Assembly (NCBI GenBank): GCA_022495005.1
Contig: JAGYXB010001951.1
Location: 11,194,192 to 11,258,191 of the forward strand
Source: Rhyacophila brunnea
Lineage: Eukaryota; Arthropoda; Insecta; Trichoptera; Rhyacophilidae
DNA: 64,000 nucleotides
Reading direction: 5' to 3'
The translations under genes and the position numbers were made by a program. Shown here piece after piece: positions 21,934 to 33,040 of this stretch. Below the pieces are notes generated by a model, which was not told the origin of the DNA, did not search any database, and saw nothing but the letters and a program-made list of their open reading frames with translations. The first letter of the stretch is position 1. Each line of letters opens with the position of its first letter.

Positions 21934-24503
21934 AATTCTGTAATTCTTATATAGTATATACAACTCGTGTTTAAATTATTATTAAATCTAACATGCCATA
22001 TTCCGTCGACCTGAGTTGGACTCATCACAATAAAGTTGCAGTCTAGCACTATGGACAGTGTGTAAACTTATAATATAAACCTTCAATTAAACTGCTCCCC
22101 TATTTTCCACTTCATATTTATATATTTCTTATGTTGAAATAAAAACAGCCCAGCTCTTTATAAACCATAATTAATCACAAAAGTAATTACGATCGTTTTA
22201 ATCCGGGTAAATTAATGGTAATTAATTATGTTTTATTATAGACATGAAACTTTTATTAAACGGTAGGCGGTTTCCACATTTTAAAATATTATTATAACCC
22301 TTGATCAATATTTTCTGAGATCCTTATTAGACGTTAAGCGAAAGGGAAAATAATTCAAAATATAAATAAATTTCAATGTTCAATCAATAAAATGAGTACT
22401 TACATAAAAAAAACACATTGGTAAACTACCCAACAATATAAATATTTTCCTAAGTAAAATAATTTTGTAATTCCATAGTAAAATAACTAATATTTTTATA
22501 ATATAATATACAACGATATTATAAAGATTTAATATACAACGAAAACACTGTATAACCATAAATCAATAGTAATTCTTATTCTTCGTCACAACCTTTTAAT
22601 AGATACGGCTGACGAAGAAAAAATAAAACCGGGGATCTGTGAGCGGGGGTAAACAGATTAAAAAAGATTACACTTGACTTAAACTGCCATCCACGTCAAA
22701 CTTATCATTTTGAACATCGGTACATTTTCTGAGGAAAATCTTGTCTCGGACTTCACAATGTCACATTTACAATGGTTTTTTAGCATGTAAAAATAACATT
22801 ATAGTACAAAATACAAACTGGAGGTCTACAATACAAAAGATGTCATTTTACAAAGAGAATTCGCTATCGGAATAGGAATGGCTGGGACAGCATTCAATTC
22901 AATGTGTAGTAATAATTATAACTCCAAGTTTTATTATTAATTACGACCAATTGCCTGTTCAACGCTTGAATTCTGACGGTATTGCTTTACAGTAACGAAT
23001 CATATATTATAACAATACTTATAAAAACTCATACTGAGCTTCTAAATAAATTCTTGCGGCATCATGAGAGATATGATAGCAACCTTTCGTCATAATATCT
23101 AAGATGAAAATGCGATGTTGTACCTAACTCCCTGAACCTGATCCACGTGCTCCGGATGATTCAATAATGTCACTTAATTGGTCTCCAGCATCCTATAATT
23201 CCGCTAAATATCATCCATTCCCAGGGTGTAGGTATAAGGTAAAACCACCGGATGTTGGCATGATCTGAGAAGACTGGGAAGCGATAGGAATTCTCGAAAA
23301 CGCCTCGATATGTCCATATAATTCATCAAAGCAACGGGCATGGACCGAGAAAATTAAATATAGCAAATTATTTATTATTATTAATTATTAATTATTATTG
23401 CATTTTTTTTAAATCCATAGTAATAAAATATACGACGAAGTAATCATTCTTCATTATGTCGTTGTAAATATTATATAATGGTGCTAATACTATCGAACGA
23501 AGGTACTTGATGGAATTTGAATATAAATTCTAATGGATTTAAGTTTTGTACTATTCTATTTTCGCGACCCGGGTTTCGCCTTTCAGCATCTTTAGGCACT
23601 ATGTGCACTCACCAAAAGGTATTATACGGTGTATTTACCTTTTCTGTTTTTATACTCTTTCAAATTCACATTCCATAGTTCCGATTTGGAATGATATCGT
23701 TCAATTAAGTCGTCAGTGTCTGCCTTAAACCACTCTTTCTCCATTCTACTTATAATTTTCACAAAAAATATCAATATACACACGCCTGTCAAACTATGTG
23801 TTAGAAACTCGATATAAAAGTAGACGGTGGCTCAACTTTTGCGATTTATGTTTGTAAGTTTGAACTTGTCGCAGTATTGGTGTTTACATTTGAGCAATAT
23901 AAGTGAAGAGGCAAATATTAGGTACCTACCTAAGGATCTCACACATACGATGCAATTGATAGATAATTAGTGTAACTAGAGTTTATACTAGTTGAATTTG
24001 GTGTCAGACATAAATATCACGATGTAAGTATCCAGGTATAAACGTACCTTAAGCGATGGAAATTAAGAATTACTGAGTTACTGAAAAGTTATTGCCAATT
24101 AAGACATTTAGACACTTATCTAATTATTACGTGATTTTGGCGGCTTAACATTTTGATTTTGAAAAACTTTGATGCTTATTCTATTTTCAACCAAAAGATG
24201 ATTAAGTGCCGACATCATTGATTAGGCAGCATATTATTCCGAAAATTTATTACTCAGAGTAGGTTCCTACTAAATATTTAACAGAATATTTTTTACATTG
24301 TATTTATTTTACTTATTTTATATACTTAACTGACTTCACTTAGGCTCTCTATATGTATATTGGTTATAAAATATGGGACTGTATCAAGGATAGGAGTAAC
24401 GGAAGTGGGGTACTACGGCAAAGCAATGTTTTATATTTAGAACTTGTTTTTTGGCCGGTTATCAGGCCACTAATTTGCACCTAATTGTTACTATTGTATT
24501 TAC
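21934..24503. other. AT-rich region with small repeat fragments
   Basis: No host gene is seen. About 23215-23345 (GAGAAGAC-TGG-AAGCGA-AGG onward) resembles 28870-28950. About 23555-23620 resembles 2385-2455. Both are fragments of unidentified interspersed repeats. Confidence 0.4.
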
Positions 24504-24735
24504 GGCTACGATGTCCGAGCGGTTACGCGTCAGGTCCATAATGTCGTGGGTCTCGGGTTTGAATCCCGGGCCTGGATAATTCACATATTATTTTTCAATG
24601 CGTCTTTGGTCACCTAATAGGTTGAGCAGGTGGCTAACACCAATTTCTCGTAAAAAAACAAAAATCTATTAATACAACCTCTACTCTGTGAAGGGCCATA
24701 TGACCTTCTGAGGATCGGACATAGTTTAATAATAC
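24504..24735 (+). repeat. tRNA-derived SINE (Leu/Ser-like head), copy 1
   Basis: The head has an A-box-like TGTCCGAGCGG (24512-24522) and a B-box-like GGTTTGAATCC (24556-24566), 33 bp apart. CCGAGCGG resembles the A box of class II (Leu/Ser) tRNAs. The body runs through CACCTAATAGGTTGAGCAGG to GAGGATCGGACATAG. The same head and body occur at 43380-43605, and a tail-only piece lies inverted at 24785-24905. Confidence 0.8.
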
Positions 24736-24784
24736 CTACATATTATAATATTGTGATATGACACCGGTTAAAAAGTGATTAAGT

Positions 24785-24905
24785 ATATTTTTAAATGTTT
24801 TGAGACTATGTCCGATCGAAAATTATAATATGGGCCTCTATAGAGTGGATGTTTTGTATTAACAGATTTATTTTTTTACGAGAAATTGACGTTAAATGTA
24901 TATAA
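24785..24905 (-). repeat. SINE tail fragment, inverted
   Basis: The reverse complement matches the 3' part of the SINE at 24504-24735 (TTTCTCGTAAAAAAA, CTGTTAATACAAAAC, GATCGGACATAGT), with no tRNA-like head. With the upstream copy it forms a tail-to-tail pair about 50 bp apart. Confidence 0.75.
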
Positions 24906-25136
24906 ATAATAATTGAAGGGATCAGAGGATTATGTTACAAGCACCTACTAAGTTTGAAGTAGGTATATTGACTTTCAAGTTATTCTTTTTGGATTTTTTT
25001 TTTAATAGTGATAGAAATTTCTATTTTTGTGTCGTTCTTTATGAAACAACTACGAAATTGAAGGATATATGATAGAGAATATCACATAACATCTTCATAT
25101 ATCCTTTACAATAATGTTAAATTACATCTTTCTCCT

Positions 25137-25218
25137 TTAATCCTTTCTATGCCACAATTAGTTAATTGTTAGTAATTAACATAAGAAACAAAGACGCTTT
25201 GGGCACTTAACCGGTTAA
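25137..25218 (+). repeat. Short dispersed repeat with TTAACCGGTTAA palindrome, copy 2
   Basis: Matches 15045-15145 almost base for base except for a central deletion. It ends in the same TTAACCGGTTAA palindrome. Confidence 0.7.
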
Positions 25219-25321
25219 TCGTTCAGTCCCTTCAATTTATTATTGATTGACTATTTCACTAATCTCCTAATCTCTACAGATACAATACTCGTAACCAAGT
25301 TACTTAATCTGCTATCATAAC

Positions 25322-26104
25322 TAGGGCCCGGATTTATATGCCATTGCATGTTTTGTTAGAGTGTATGCACATCTATGAGAGTTGCACAGAAATCTGTTTT
25401 GAAAGACACAGAATCCAAAAATAAAATAATATTGTGCATATAAATGCATATTTGAGACATTAGTGCATATTTCATAAATAAATGCATATGTTTGAATTAT
25501 ATATTTGAATTTATAATTTTAGTTTTTTTAAATTATTTTATCGAAATATAACTAAGTTAGGAAGGTAGATAGTTTAGTTGCACTTGCATTTTTAATGCTA
25601 TCTCCGAGCTGTGGATTTATTAGAAAAATTGAAGTCAACTCAGGCACTTTTATTTAAAGTTTTCCCAATCGCCTCTGTGGACGTCGAGAGGTCATTTTCT
25701 GAATATAAACAAAATACTGACAGATACCTATGCGGAAAAATTTAATTCCAGAGCATAATATTGATTTTTTTTTCAGGAAAAAAACAGAAAATAGTACCTA
25801 TTTAAGAATAGTTAAGTGTGTCGTTATTGATTTTTAAGTTATGTTTGGTTTACATTGCATTTATTATTCATTTATTTGTACTTGTGAAAAACTATTTTGA
25901 AAATTGTAATTGATTAACTTTATTTTCATTGTTTGAATACTTGAACTAGTTATTCGATTTTTTGTCAGTAATATTGGGTAAAGTGGGTATTTACAAGTTT
26001 TTCCAACAAAAAATGTCCATCTTTAACTGCATATTTTATTGATTTTAAGTGCATACGTGCATGCATATAATCATGTTTTTTGTTGCATATAAATCCGCTC
26101 CCTA
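25322..26104 (+). mobile_element. hAT element remnant with TAGGG-CGGATTTATATGC ends
   Basis: The ends TAGGGCCCGGATTTATATGC and the inverse of GCATATAAATCCGCTCCCTA are flanked by a perfect 8-bp duplication ATCATAAC (25314-25321 and 26105-26112). Near 25605-25740 the + strand reads LLEKLKSTQALFKVFPI, then SVDVERSFSEYKQ, the C-terminal dimerisation block of a hAT transposase, before a stop. Most of the gene is deleted. Confidence 0.94.
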
Positions 26105-26318
26105 ATCATAACTAATATTTTGTATGAATATAATTTATTATTAGTGCCCCACTTCGTACAAATAATAAATGTCACTTCCTAAAGAAAAATAGTATTTAAA
26201 TATACGGATTTTCTGAAACTGTCGATTTAAGCCAACTATTGTAATAACGAATTGACGCACGAAACTATTACCGCGGGTATAATATAAGATTACACTGTGA
26301 ATTAGCATGGAGTGTTAC

Positions 26319-26990
26319 GTTGTGATTATATTGAGATGCACGTCGCGTACTAACTGTCACGGCGACAACTTTAGTCTATGGTTTCGTCATTTTGCAGAAT
26401 AATTTAAACATTCACCACCTCTGTAAATTCAATGATCGAGAGTGCGAGATTAGTATTTTGAATTATCATTCATTATTCATGATAATTTCAATTAATCAAA
26501 CGTACGTTAAAATTACTTGCGATATTATATCCATAAATAATATTTTGAACAGAACCCAACCTGCAGACTATAGATAGATAATAGACAATATTACAATATA
26601 CATAGTGATAACCGACACATGCAACCAAAAAACATGCAATCTTGACATGAATCAAAAATGTGTATGCATAATACTCGTAAATGATAAAATAAAATAAAAT
26701 AAAATAATAAAAAATGATAAAAAAGCGTTCATTGAGTCATGCAGGTGTCGATGCAGTACGGTACAACGTGAGGTGACCTCATTGTTGTTCTGGCGATTTC
26801 GGCAGATTTGATCGGTCAGATAACTGTCAATGTTCGTTTAAAGGTTCAAAATGTGCTACAGGATGGGAGCATTAGTCTGATAACATTTTAAACACCAAGA
26901 AAAATGACATTACACACTTTTTCTCCGTAGCGGTAGCTTACTGTGACGTCACGTGATCGTACGCGACGCGCATCTCAATATAATCACAAC
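26319..26990. mobile_element. Element with 30-bp inverted ends (GTTGTGATTATATTGAG)
   Basis: The left end GTTGTGATTATATTGAGATG followed by CACGTCGCGTAC is matched in inverse at the right end with one mismatch. Beyond this the arms share weaker GTCAC-rich similarity. No convincing target duplication was seen, so the superfamily is unknown. No transposase frame was recognised. Confidence 0.75.
26686..26706 (+). repeat. (AAAAT)n microsatellite
   Basis: About four AAAAT units. Confidence 0.85.
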
Positions 26991-27799
26991 TTTATTCTTT
27001 TATTGGGATATAATCAGGGAACTCAGAAATAATGGGAACTGAAATACAAAACGGGTAAGGCGATAGCAGGTAACCGACACGAGTAAGGAAGAACCGGGTT
27101 AAACTTACACACGTGTCAAGAATACGTTTTACGTCGAATACTGAAAACTGCTCTCGGTTTATGCATTTACGCTCATGTAATGTTGGTGTATTACACACAC
27201 TACTGCACGTGCATAATGCGTGCTTCATTTTCGTAGGATACACACACATTCAAAACCCTGCATCAAGATGCGGCGTGTTGAATATAGCCTATCGGTATTC
27301 TATTTATTATCTGTTCTGTGGATATAATCGTTCACATCATTCTAATAGGCAGTCTTCGCCAGTTTTGATAATATTAAATCTCATTGTATTGTGATATTGT
27401 ATTTGATTTTATAAGATATTATATAACGATTACGAGTATGGCAATTATTAATAATACATATTGTGGTACTGATGATACATTAATTTAACATAAAATAAAG
27501 TATGCCGAGTACTAGGAAACAATATAGTATCAAAATGAAATACTTATCCAGCTTCTGTAAAATATAGTACAGCTTTTGTAATACAAGCGGTTGCAAAACG
27601 ATGTATTCATCTCAAACAAAGGAAGTTTGAGTACCTACCTAGAGATTTTCCACAATATCTTACTCTTTTCCGGATATCGCTACAGTCGAGTATACTATAT
27701 AACATAAATACTATATCCTAGTGAGTGTTATCATTATTGAGGGATTATATACCGTTATAAAGTAAGTTTTTAGACATTTTTGTTTTTAATTAACTATTT

Positions 27800-28465
27800 T
27801 TTTGTTCAGCGAATAATTCACAAGATTTAAGAATGTAACATTCTAATAATTGAACATAATTTTGAAAATACTTTTTGAGAAAATATGTTATAACCAATAG
27901 AGACAATCTTTTTGAAAAAAGTAATATACCCCGCAGGAATCGAACCTGCATCTCTCGGGTATCGTGCCCATGTACATATACCACTATGCTAAAGGAGCCA
28001 TACTTAATTGCGACAAATTTTAAGCAATGGCTTTTAATATTCACTGAAGCGCTTTCCAAATTGAGCTACTATTGGCGATCGGCTTTTATTTAAAATCAAA
28101 GTACGTATTACTTTAATTACTAACCGACGTCACGTATCACTCCAAGATGTTTTGTTGTAACTTACTTGAACTTGCTAATAATTCTTAATTAACTATTTTT
28201 TTATAGAACGAATAATTCACAAGATTTAAGAATGTAACTTTCTAATTATTGAACATATATAATTTTGAAAATACTTCTGAGAAAATACATTATAACCAAT
28301 AGAAAAAATCTTTTTGAAAGTGGTATATGTGCGTGGGTGCGATACCCGAGAGATGTAGGTTCGATCCTGCGGGGTGTCTTAATTTTTTCAAAAAGATTTT
28401 TTCTATTGGTTATATTATATAATATATTTAGTGTTTTCAAAATTATGTATGTTCAATAATTTTTG
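27800..28465. mobile_element. Composite palindromic element with oppositely oriented tRNA-like modules
   Basis: Two copies of a head (GAATAATTCACAAGATTTAA and GAATG-TAA-C-TTC hairpin at 27811-27843 and 28210-28242) bracket a spacer of about 190 bp. The left module carries a minus-strand A box TAGCATAGTGG (27981-27991) and B box GGTTCGATTCC (27936-27946). The right module carries GGTTCGATCCTG on + inside a long palindrome whose arms share AAAAAATCTTTTTGAAA / TTTTTCAAAAAGATTTTTT and ATAACCAATAG / CTATTGGTTAT. Within the spacer the minus strand has a further A-box-like TAGCTCAATTTGG (about 28054-28066). The same design recurs at 42018-42500. Confidence 0.75.
27930..28000 (-). other. tRNA-like module with consensus A and B boxes
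   Basis: Both internal RNA polymerase III promoter boxes match consensus and are 34 bp apart. The T-arm GCAGG/CCTGC pairs perfectly. The 5' and 3' ends do not pair as an acceptor stem, and the putative anticodon loop lacks the invariant U33. It is therefore tRNA-derived, not a normal tRNA gene. Confidence 0.7.
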
Positions 28466-28869
28466 TTTTTATCATCAGCCATTATGTATTAAGAATATCA
28501 TATCATAATAATTAATAAATACCATTAGGTTTTAATTGATGCCTTGTTCATTCTATAAATGTTTCTTGAAGACATTCACGTGAATAGTGTAAATTATCGA
28601 TACGAATTTCTATGAGTAATAATAATTGTTACAGTATGCTTTTCAATCCATGTTAGGTGACGCATATGAAGACAATGCACCGCCTCCAATAATTCCTGTT
28701 ACCCATAAGTCTTATTCTTGAAGTCATCTTCAAGTGTAGGCTGCGTGGAAATATCTTGCGATTGACAAAGAGGTCTAGAGATGTTTTCTAGTAACGGATA
28801 CATCCATGTCGTTAAATACCATTGTCGATGTGTATACTTCCGTGATACCAGGTATTGTAATTACCTGAG

Positions 28870-28960
28870 AAGACGCAAGAATACTGGCAAGCGACAGGTA
28901 TTATTAGAGGTCCCGCGTGGTGTCCATTTACTTCGTCTATTAAGCGGACATGGGTGTTTA
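28870..28960 (+). repeat. Interspersed repeat fragment just upstream of the opsin exon
   Basis: GAGAAGACGCAAGAATACTG, AAGCGACAGG and GTCCAT blocks match 23255-23345. Probably a LINE-derived scrap. Confidence 0.45.
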
Positions 28961-29027
28961 ATATACCTATTTTACTTTATGTCCAAACTTTTAGACTGTA
29001 CGTTCATTAATCAATAATGTTTTTCAG

Positions 29028-29158
29028 ATGCAGATCATTGAGGACTCCAGCTAATACACTAGTGGTGAATTTGGCAGTCAGTGACTTGGTGATGATTTGC
29101 AAGACACCAGTCTTCATTTACAACTCAATTTACTTAGGACCAGCATTAGGACAAATAG
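29028..29158 (+). CDS. Rh7: Rh7-like opsin, internal exon (end of TM1 loop to start of TM3)
   Basis: Internal coding exon of a rhodopsin-class G protein-coupled receptor. It follows a TTTTCAG acceptor and ends at G|GTAAG, so the reading frame enters with the third base of a split codon and leaves in phase 1. It encodes about 43 residues: the first cytoplasmic loop (SLRTPAN), TM2 with the conserved NLAVSDL motif, then KTPVFIYNS and GPALGQI, which lead into TM3. The Asp in AVSDL matches the TM2 aspartate of class A receptors. The Lys of CKTP aligns, by my manual count, with the TM2 lysine that tunes Drosophila Rh3/Rh4 to ultraviolet. The frame joins the exon at 30514 through a split Gly codon. 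The exon or exons for the extracellular N-terminus and TM1 were not found. Exon identity is nearly certain; assignment to Rh7 rather than the UV/blue group rests mainly on the next exon. Confidence 0.93.
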
Positions 29159-30513
29159 GTAAGAATTACTAACCTTATAGGAAAGCCTTTTTACCCAGAT
29201 TTTTTACAATATACCTAAACATGAAAAATAAACGAAAAGCTGTATTTTATATCAACAAATATCATCATCTGAGAAACTAGAAGTTAGTCAATTTTATTAA
29301 TTCTTTTAAATTTGAAAACATACCTGTCGAAACTACAGTATAATTAAAATCACGTGCCAAGGATCACCGACTTTACTTCATGAAGCAAGTCAAGAACAAC
29401 ATATTGTTTTATTGCTAAGTTCAGAGTTGTCCTTGTCAATGCCGAGAAAATAATATAATTTTAGTGCAATAGTGGGGCTCCACCTTCCTGGCCACTTTTG
29501 GCAACCCAGCCGTCCCCTGATGCCTTGCATGAAAGCAGATTGAGCGTCGCTTGGGGGCGGCAGTTACTCGAAGGGCGGCAAATCGAGGAGAATCATTAGA
29601 TATATATATAGAAATAAGTACCTTAACTTAGTAATAACGGAAATATCTTTCCATTAAAAAAATCAGCTCACTGGTCAACAGGACTGTAATTTTTCGTCGG
29701 GTTCGCGATATCTAGTTTACTTTCATTGTCCTTGGACGTCCCGTCCTTGATGACCAGCAATGACGCGTGCATATTTTCGAGTTATATTTGGATTATATGT
29801 AGGTATATAAGTACTTACCTAATTAATTTATCCAAATATTTTTGCCAGTCATTCGCGAGTTTTGAACGTTGACAGGTGTATTTTTAAATGTACTTATCTG
29901 AAACCGCGGACCCGCAATATTGTTTATTGAAGTATATATGGCATTTAAATTAGATTTAGTGGTATTTTGTTAATAATGTATCCATACAACACATTTCTTA
30001 GATAGGTCCTGAAAGGATGATAAAAAGTATCTACCGTTTTAAAAAAAAAATGGTGCGGCTCTTTAGCGCTGCCTAGGGGCGGCATTTTATCTAGGGACGT
30101 CACTGCATGAAAGGGTTTTTAAAAACATTGTATGAAGTACCGAATCGTCTCGAATAGAATGTTTTATCACGACATTATATGAGTACCGAATTTCAAATAT
30201 ACCTGTATCTGTGAAGTAGAAGAAAATTGAGGGTAAAAACGTGACATAGAAAAATGACATACTTTTGACAAAAGTACACTCTTTATATTATAGAGCAGAC
30301 TACCATAATACAATACAGCCAACTCCGGTTTCGTCAAAACGAACATTATCAATTGTCAATAAATATAATATTTAATATTATTTATATATAATTTACCGAA
30401 TAGAACAATATAGAGTAAAAATGCGAATTTTATTAGATCTGCAAATCTTTTGTAAAGGTACGGCCAATAATTATTTTCCCTAAAATAGTTTACAATATTT
30501 TTCTTTTTTGCAG
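29159..30513 (+). other. Opsin intron (phase 1) carrying a hAT MITE
   Basis: Bounded by GTAAG at 29159 and a polypyrimidine-TTGCAG acceptor ending at 30513. It splits a Gly codon at the TM2/TM3 boundary. The middle is occupied by a MITE (29536-30105); the rest is AT-rich with no coding signal. Confidence 0.9.
29536..30105. mobile_element. hAT MITE (CAGTGACGTCCC family) in the opsin intron, lacking its left terminus
   Basis: The right end CTAGGGACGTCACTG matches its family, but the left end starts at CAGATTGAGCGTCGCTTGGG, about 23 bp inside the family's usual left end. The flanking duplication is nevertheless a perfect 8 bp: CATGAAAG at 29528-29535 and 30106-30113. The body matches 20913-21717. 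Confidence 0.92.
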
Positions 30514-31625
30514 GCTGTCGCATTTACGGCTTTGTCGGCGGTCTAACGGGAACAGTCTCCATAGGAAGCTTGGCCGCCATCGCCTTCGATCGGTACACCG
30601 TCGTGGTCTACCCGCTGGAGCCGCTCCGCAGCATCACAGGACTCCGCGCCAAGCTGTCAGTGGTCCTCGTCTGGATATATGGAAGCTTCTTCGCCAGCAT
30701 TCCCGTCTTCGACTTCGGCCTCGGGCGCTACGTTCCCGAAGGTTACTTAACGAGCTGCAGCTTCGACTATCTATCCGATGACCCTAAACATAAAATATTC
30801 ATATTCGCTTACTTTGGTGCCGCGTGGGTTCTGCCGTTTGTCATTATTTCATTTTGTTATTTTAAAATACTCCAAGTTGTAATAGCTACTAGGTCGTTGG
30901 GTAGAAAACAAGCTGGAAGTATGTCGTCAAGGCACTGTAAAGAGCAAGAGAAGAATAAGACGGAAATGAAATTGGCTGGAGTGGTTATTGGAGTCATCGG
31001 TTTGTTCTTTGCGGCTTGGACTCCGTATGCCATTGTGGCATTACTTGGAGTTACAGGTCAAAAAAGTTTCATAACACCCGTCGTATCCATGGTTCCAGCT
31101 ATGTTTTGCAAAATAGCTAGCTGTATCGATCCGTTTGTTTACGTTGTGAACCATCCAAAATTCAGACAAGAATGTCAGAACCTTTTCATAAGTAGTAAAG
31201 AGCGTCGCCGACGCAGCACCGTCCGCCAAGGTTGGTCCACTGGTACAGCTACGAAAGCCGCTCATCCAGACCAAGAGATAACAGACGAAGATGACGTGGA
31301 GGTTTTAGAAATGGGAAAAGTTCCTTATTCGAAGACTCCAGAGTCGCAGACGCCGATCGACACAGCCAACACGACAGCAAGGCGAGGCATAGGACGCTCC
31401 AGTGTGACTCCTGTCGAAAACCGCATCGAGACTATTTCTTCTCAAACACACGTAAGTGCCTCACCTGTAATGACCCAACTACCCACCAGTCTGGAAGACA
31501 ATGTTCAACTTCAGCCGCCTTCGTGGTTTGTCAAGCCGCAGTTTGACAAAACGAGAGGCAACAGCATACGAAAAGTTGTAAAATCATTCCAAAAAATGAA
31601 ATCTGATGATTCTCTCCACGCTTGA
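30514..31625 (+). CDS. Rh7: Rh7-like opsin, terminal exon (TM3 to C-terminus)
   Basis: Terminal exon of a light-sensing r-opsin, expected to couple to Gq in photoreceptor membranes. It begins after TTTTTTGCAG and runs 369 codons to TGA at 31623. In order it shows GCRIYGF with the TM3 disulfide cysteine, GFVGGLTGT, the DRY motif (30588-30596), VPEGYLTSCSFDYL with the loop-2 glutamate and partner cysteine, TM5, a short third loop ending in EMKLAG, TM6 with AAWTPYA, and TM7 with the retinal Schiff-base lysine in MFCK (codon 31110-31112). DPFVY replaces NPxxY, as in insect UV/blue and Rh7 opsins, and is followed by HPKFR. The QAKKMN block of standard visual opsins is missing from loop 3, and a Ser/Thr-rich tail of about 140 residues follows TM7. 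With FVGGLTGT and VVVYPLEPL these features favour Rh7. No stop or frameshift is seen. The open frame has no true start inside this exon: the first in-frame candidate, at 30570, is a TTG within TM3. Confidence 0.93.
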
Positions 31626-32224
31626 AATCGATATCAATACATATATTAGAAAATTGACCAAATTTTATATCTCATGCAAGTGCTGAGTTTAAATATTATA
31701 TATTGAGTGGGCTTGTTAAGACGCCTAAAATAAGATATCTAAACATAGTGTAAAGTAATGATACTTATTTAAAGAATGTAGAATGACATTCGTGATATAT
31801 AATCGATCTCCTTTATTATATACTTATATTTAAATATATATACGTGTTTCAGTCATAATCTCAGCGGTAAACTTCTCGACAGCCAAAATCGCAACAGACC
31901 AACAATACAAGAGCTGCCCACCGTAGACGCAACATTACATTATTTATTACTTGGGATCGTTGTCTATTTACTGTTGTAAATGCGGGTGATCAAACATATT
32001 TGGACGCTTCTAGTGATGATAACTGAAAACGAAAGATGTATTAAAAAACGCAGTGCATTCACATATGTGGACACTATTAATGTTGCCTTTATATATTATT
32101 CCCTCTAGACGCGGGGCGAGATTTTCAAGGTCAGTGGGTTCAAATGTGTGTAATGATGCCATATTTAATTGCACAACTTTATGCATTTATAGATCAAGCG
32201 ATAAACTGACAAACAAATTAGGCT
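31626..32224 (+). other. Opsin 3' flank / probable 3' UTR
   Basis: AT-rich sequence directly after the opsin stop codon. No AATAAA is close to the stop; an ATTAAA variant lies near 32040. The region ends at the target duplication of a hAT MITE. The extent of the 3' UTR cannot be set from sequence alone. Confidence 0.35.
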
Positions 32225-32232
32225 ACCTATAT

Positions 32233-33040
32233 CAGTGGTGGCGAACCTGTGACACGCGAGATAGTTTTGCACGGCACGCGAATGTTCTATTTTTAAGAGA
32301 AAAATACCTATAACAATTGTATTATTTTGTATTATTGTAACAATACGCATTGTATTAAAAATAGCATGAATATGACCATAAAATATAATGTAATAATAAG
32401 ATGGGACCCTGCAACAAATTCACATTTTTTTTACTAATTAATTATTATTAATTAATACAGTTGAAATTGTAAATTATCAAAAAAATGTCTCAAATTGCAA
32501 GCTTCGTATTTTTCCGCTAGCTGCCTCTGTTGGTATAAGGATCCCCCTTAATACAAATATATAATTACATATATTGGTCGTTAGGCTTTATGCGTCACAT
32601 ATAATATCGCACTAACATCATCAGGCGGCGGGGGAAACCGCGCCGCAAACCTTCGATTTTGATCGATTTACAATGCTTGAGACTAATGTAGCAAGAGAAT
32701 GCGTCATCTGATCGATGCAATGGTAGTGTCAATTTATGAGTAAATAACTAAACTAAGTAAAGTAATATAGTTACAAACAATTTCATTTCTACCCAAAAAT
32801 AAGAAATAAAAACTTGGTGGAGCTTGTAATAGTAATTCTAGCAGAAAGTTCAAAATTGGTGGACCGAAATGTATGGCGTAATTGAAAAAGGTAATAAAGC
32901 TGTATGTGTGTATGTTCTGCGATATCTAGATCATTACCATTTTTAATAGAATTCTAATAAGGTGCTCGGCACGTCAGACGTTCGAAAAACAATATTTGGC
33001 AAATTTTGTCACGCGTGCGTAAAAAGGTTCGCCAACCCTG
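32233..33040 (+). mobile_element. hAT MITE with CAGTGGTGGCGAACC ends (copy 2)
   Basis: The ends CAGTGGTGGCGAACC and GGTTCGCCAACCCTG are flanked by a perfect 8-bp duplication ACCTATAT (32225-32232 and 33041-33048). The + strand near 32860-32930 reads MYGVIEKGNKAVCV, the same BED-finger-like transposase remnant as in copy 1 (11362-12050). The two copies share their internal deletion layout. Confidence 0.95.

Noticed and set aside
27930..28000. Functional tRNA gene
   Set aside because: A and B boxes are good, but no acceptor stem pairs and the anticodon loop lacks U33.
28781..29017. Open frame ending in HGCLIYLFYFMSK just before the opsin exon, resembling an opsin TM1
   Set aside because: It ends 11 bp before the exon start with no room for an intron, it lacks a GT donor in the right frame, and its upstream part matches an interspersed repeat at 23255-23345.
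30570..30572. Apparent start codon of the opsin open frame
   Set aside because: The codon is TTG inside TM3, and the frame continues upstream to a splice acceptor. It is an exon, not a complete gene.
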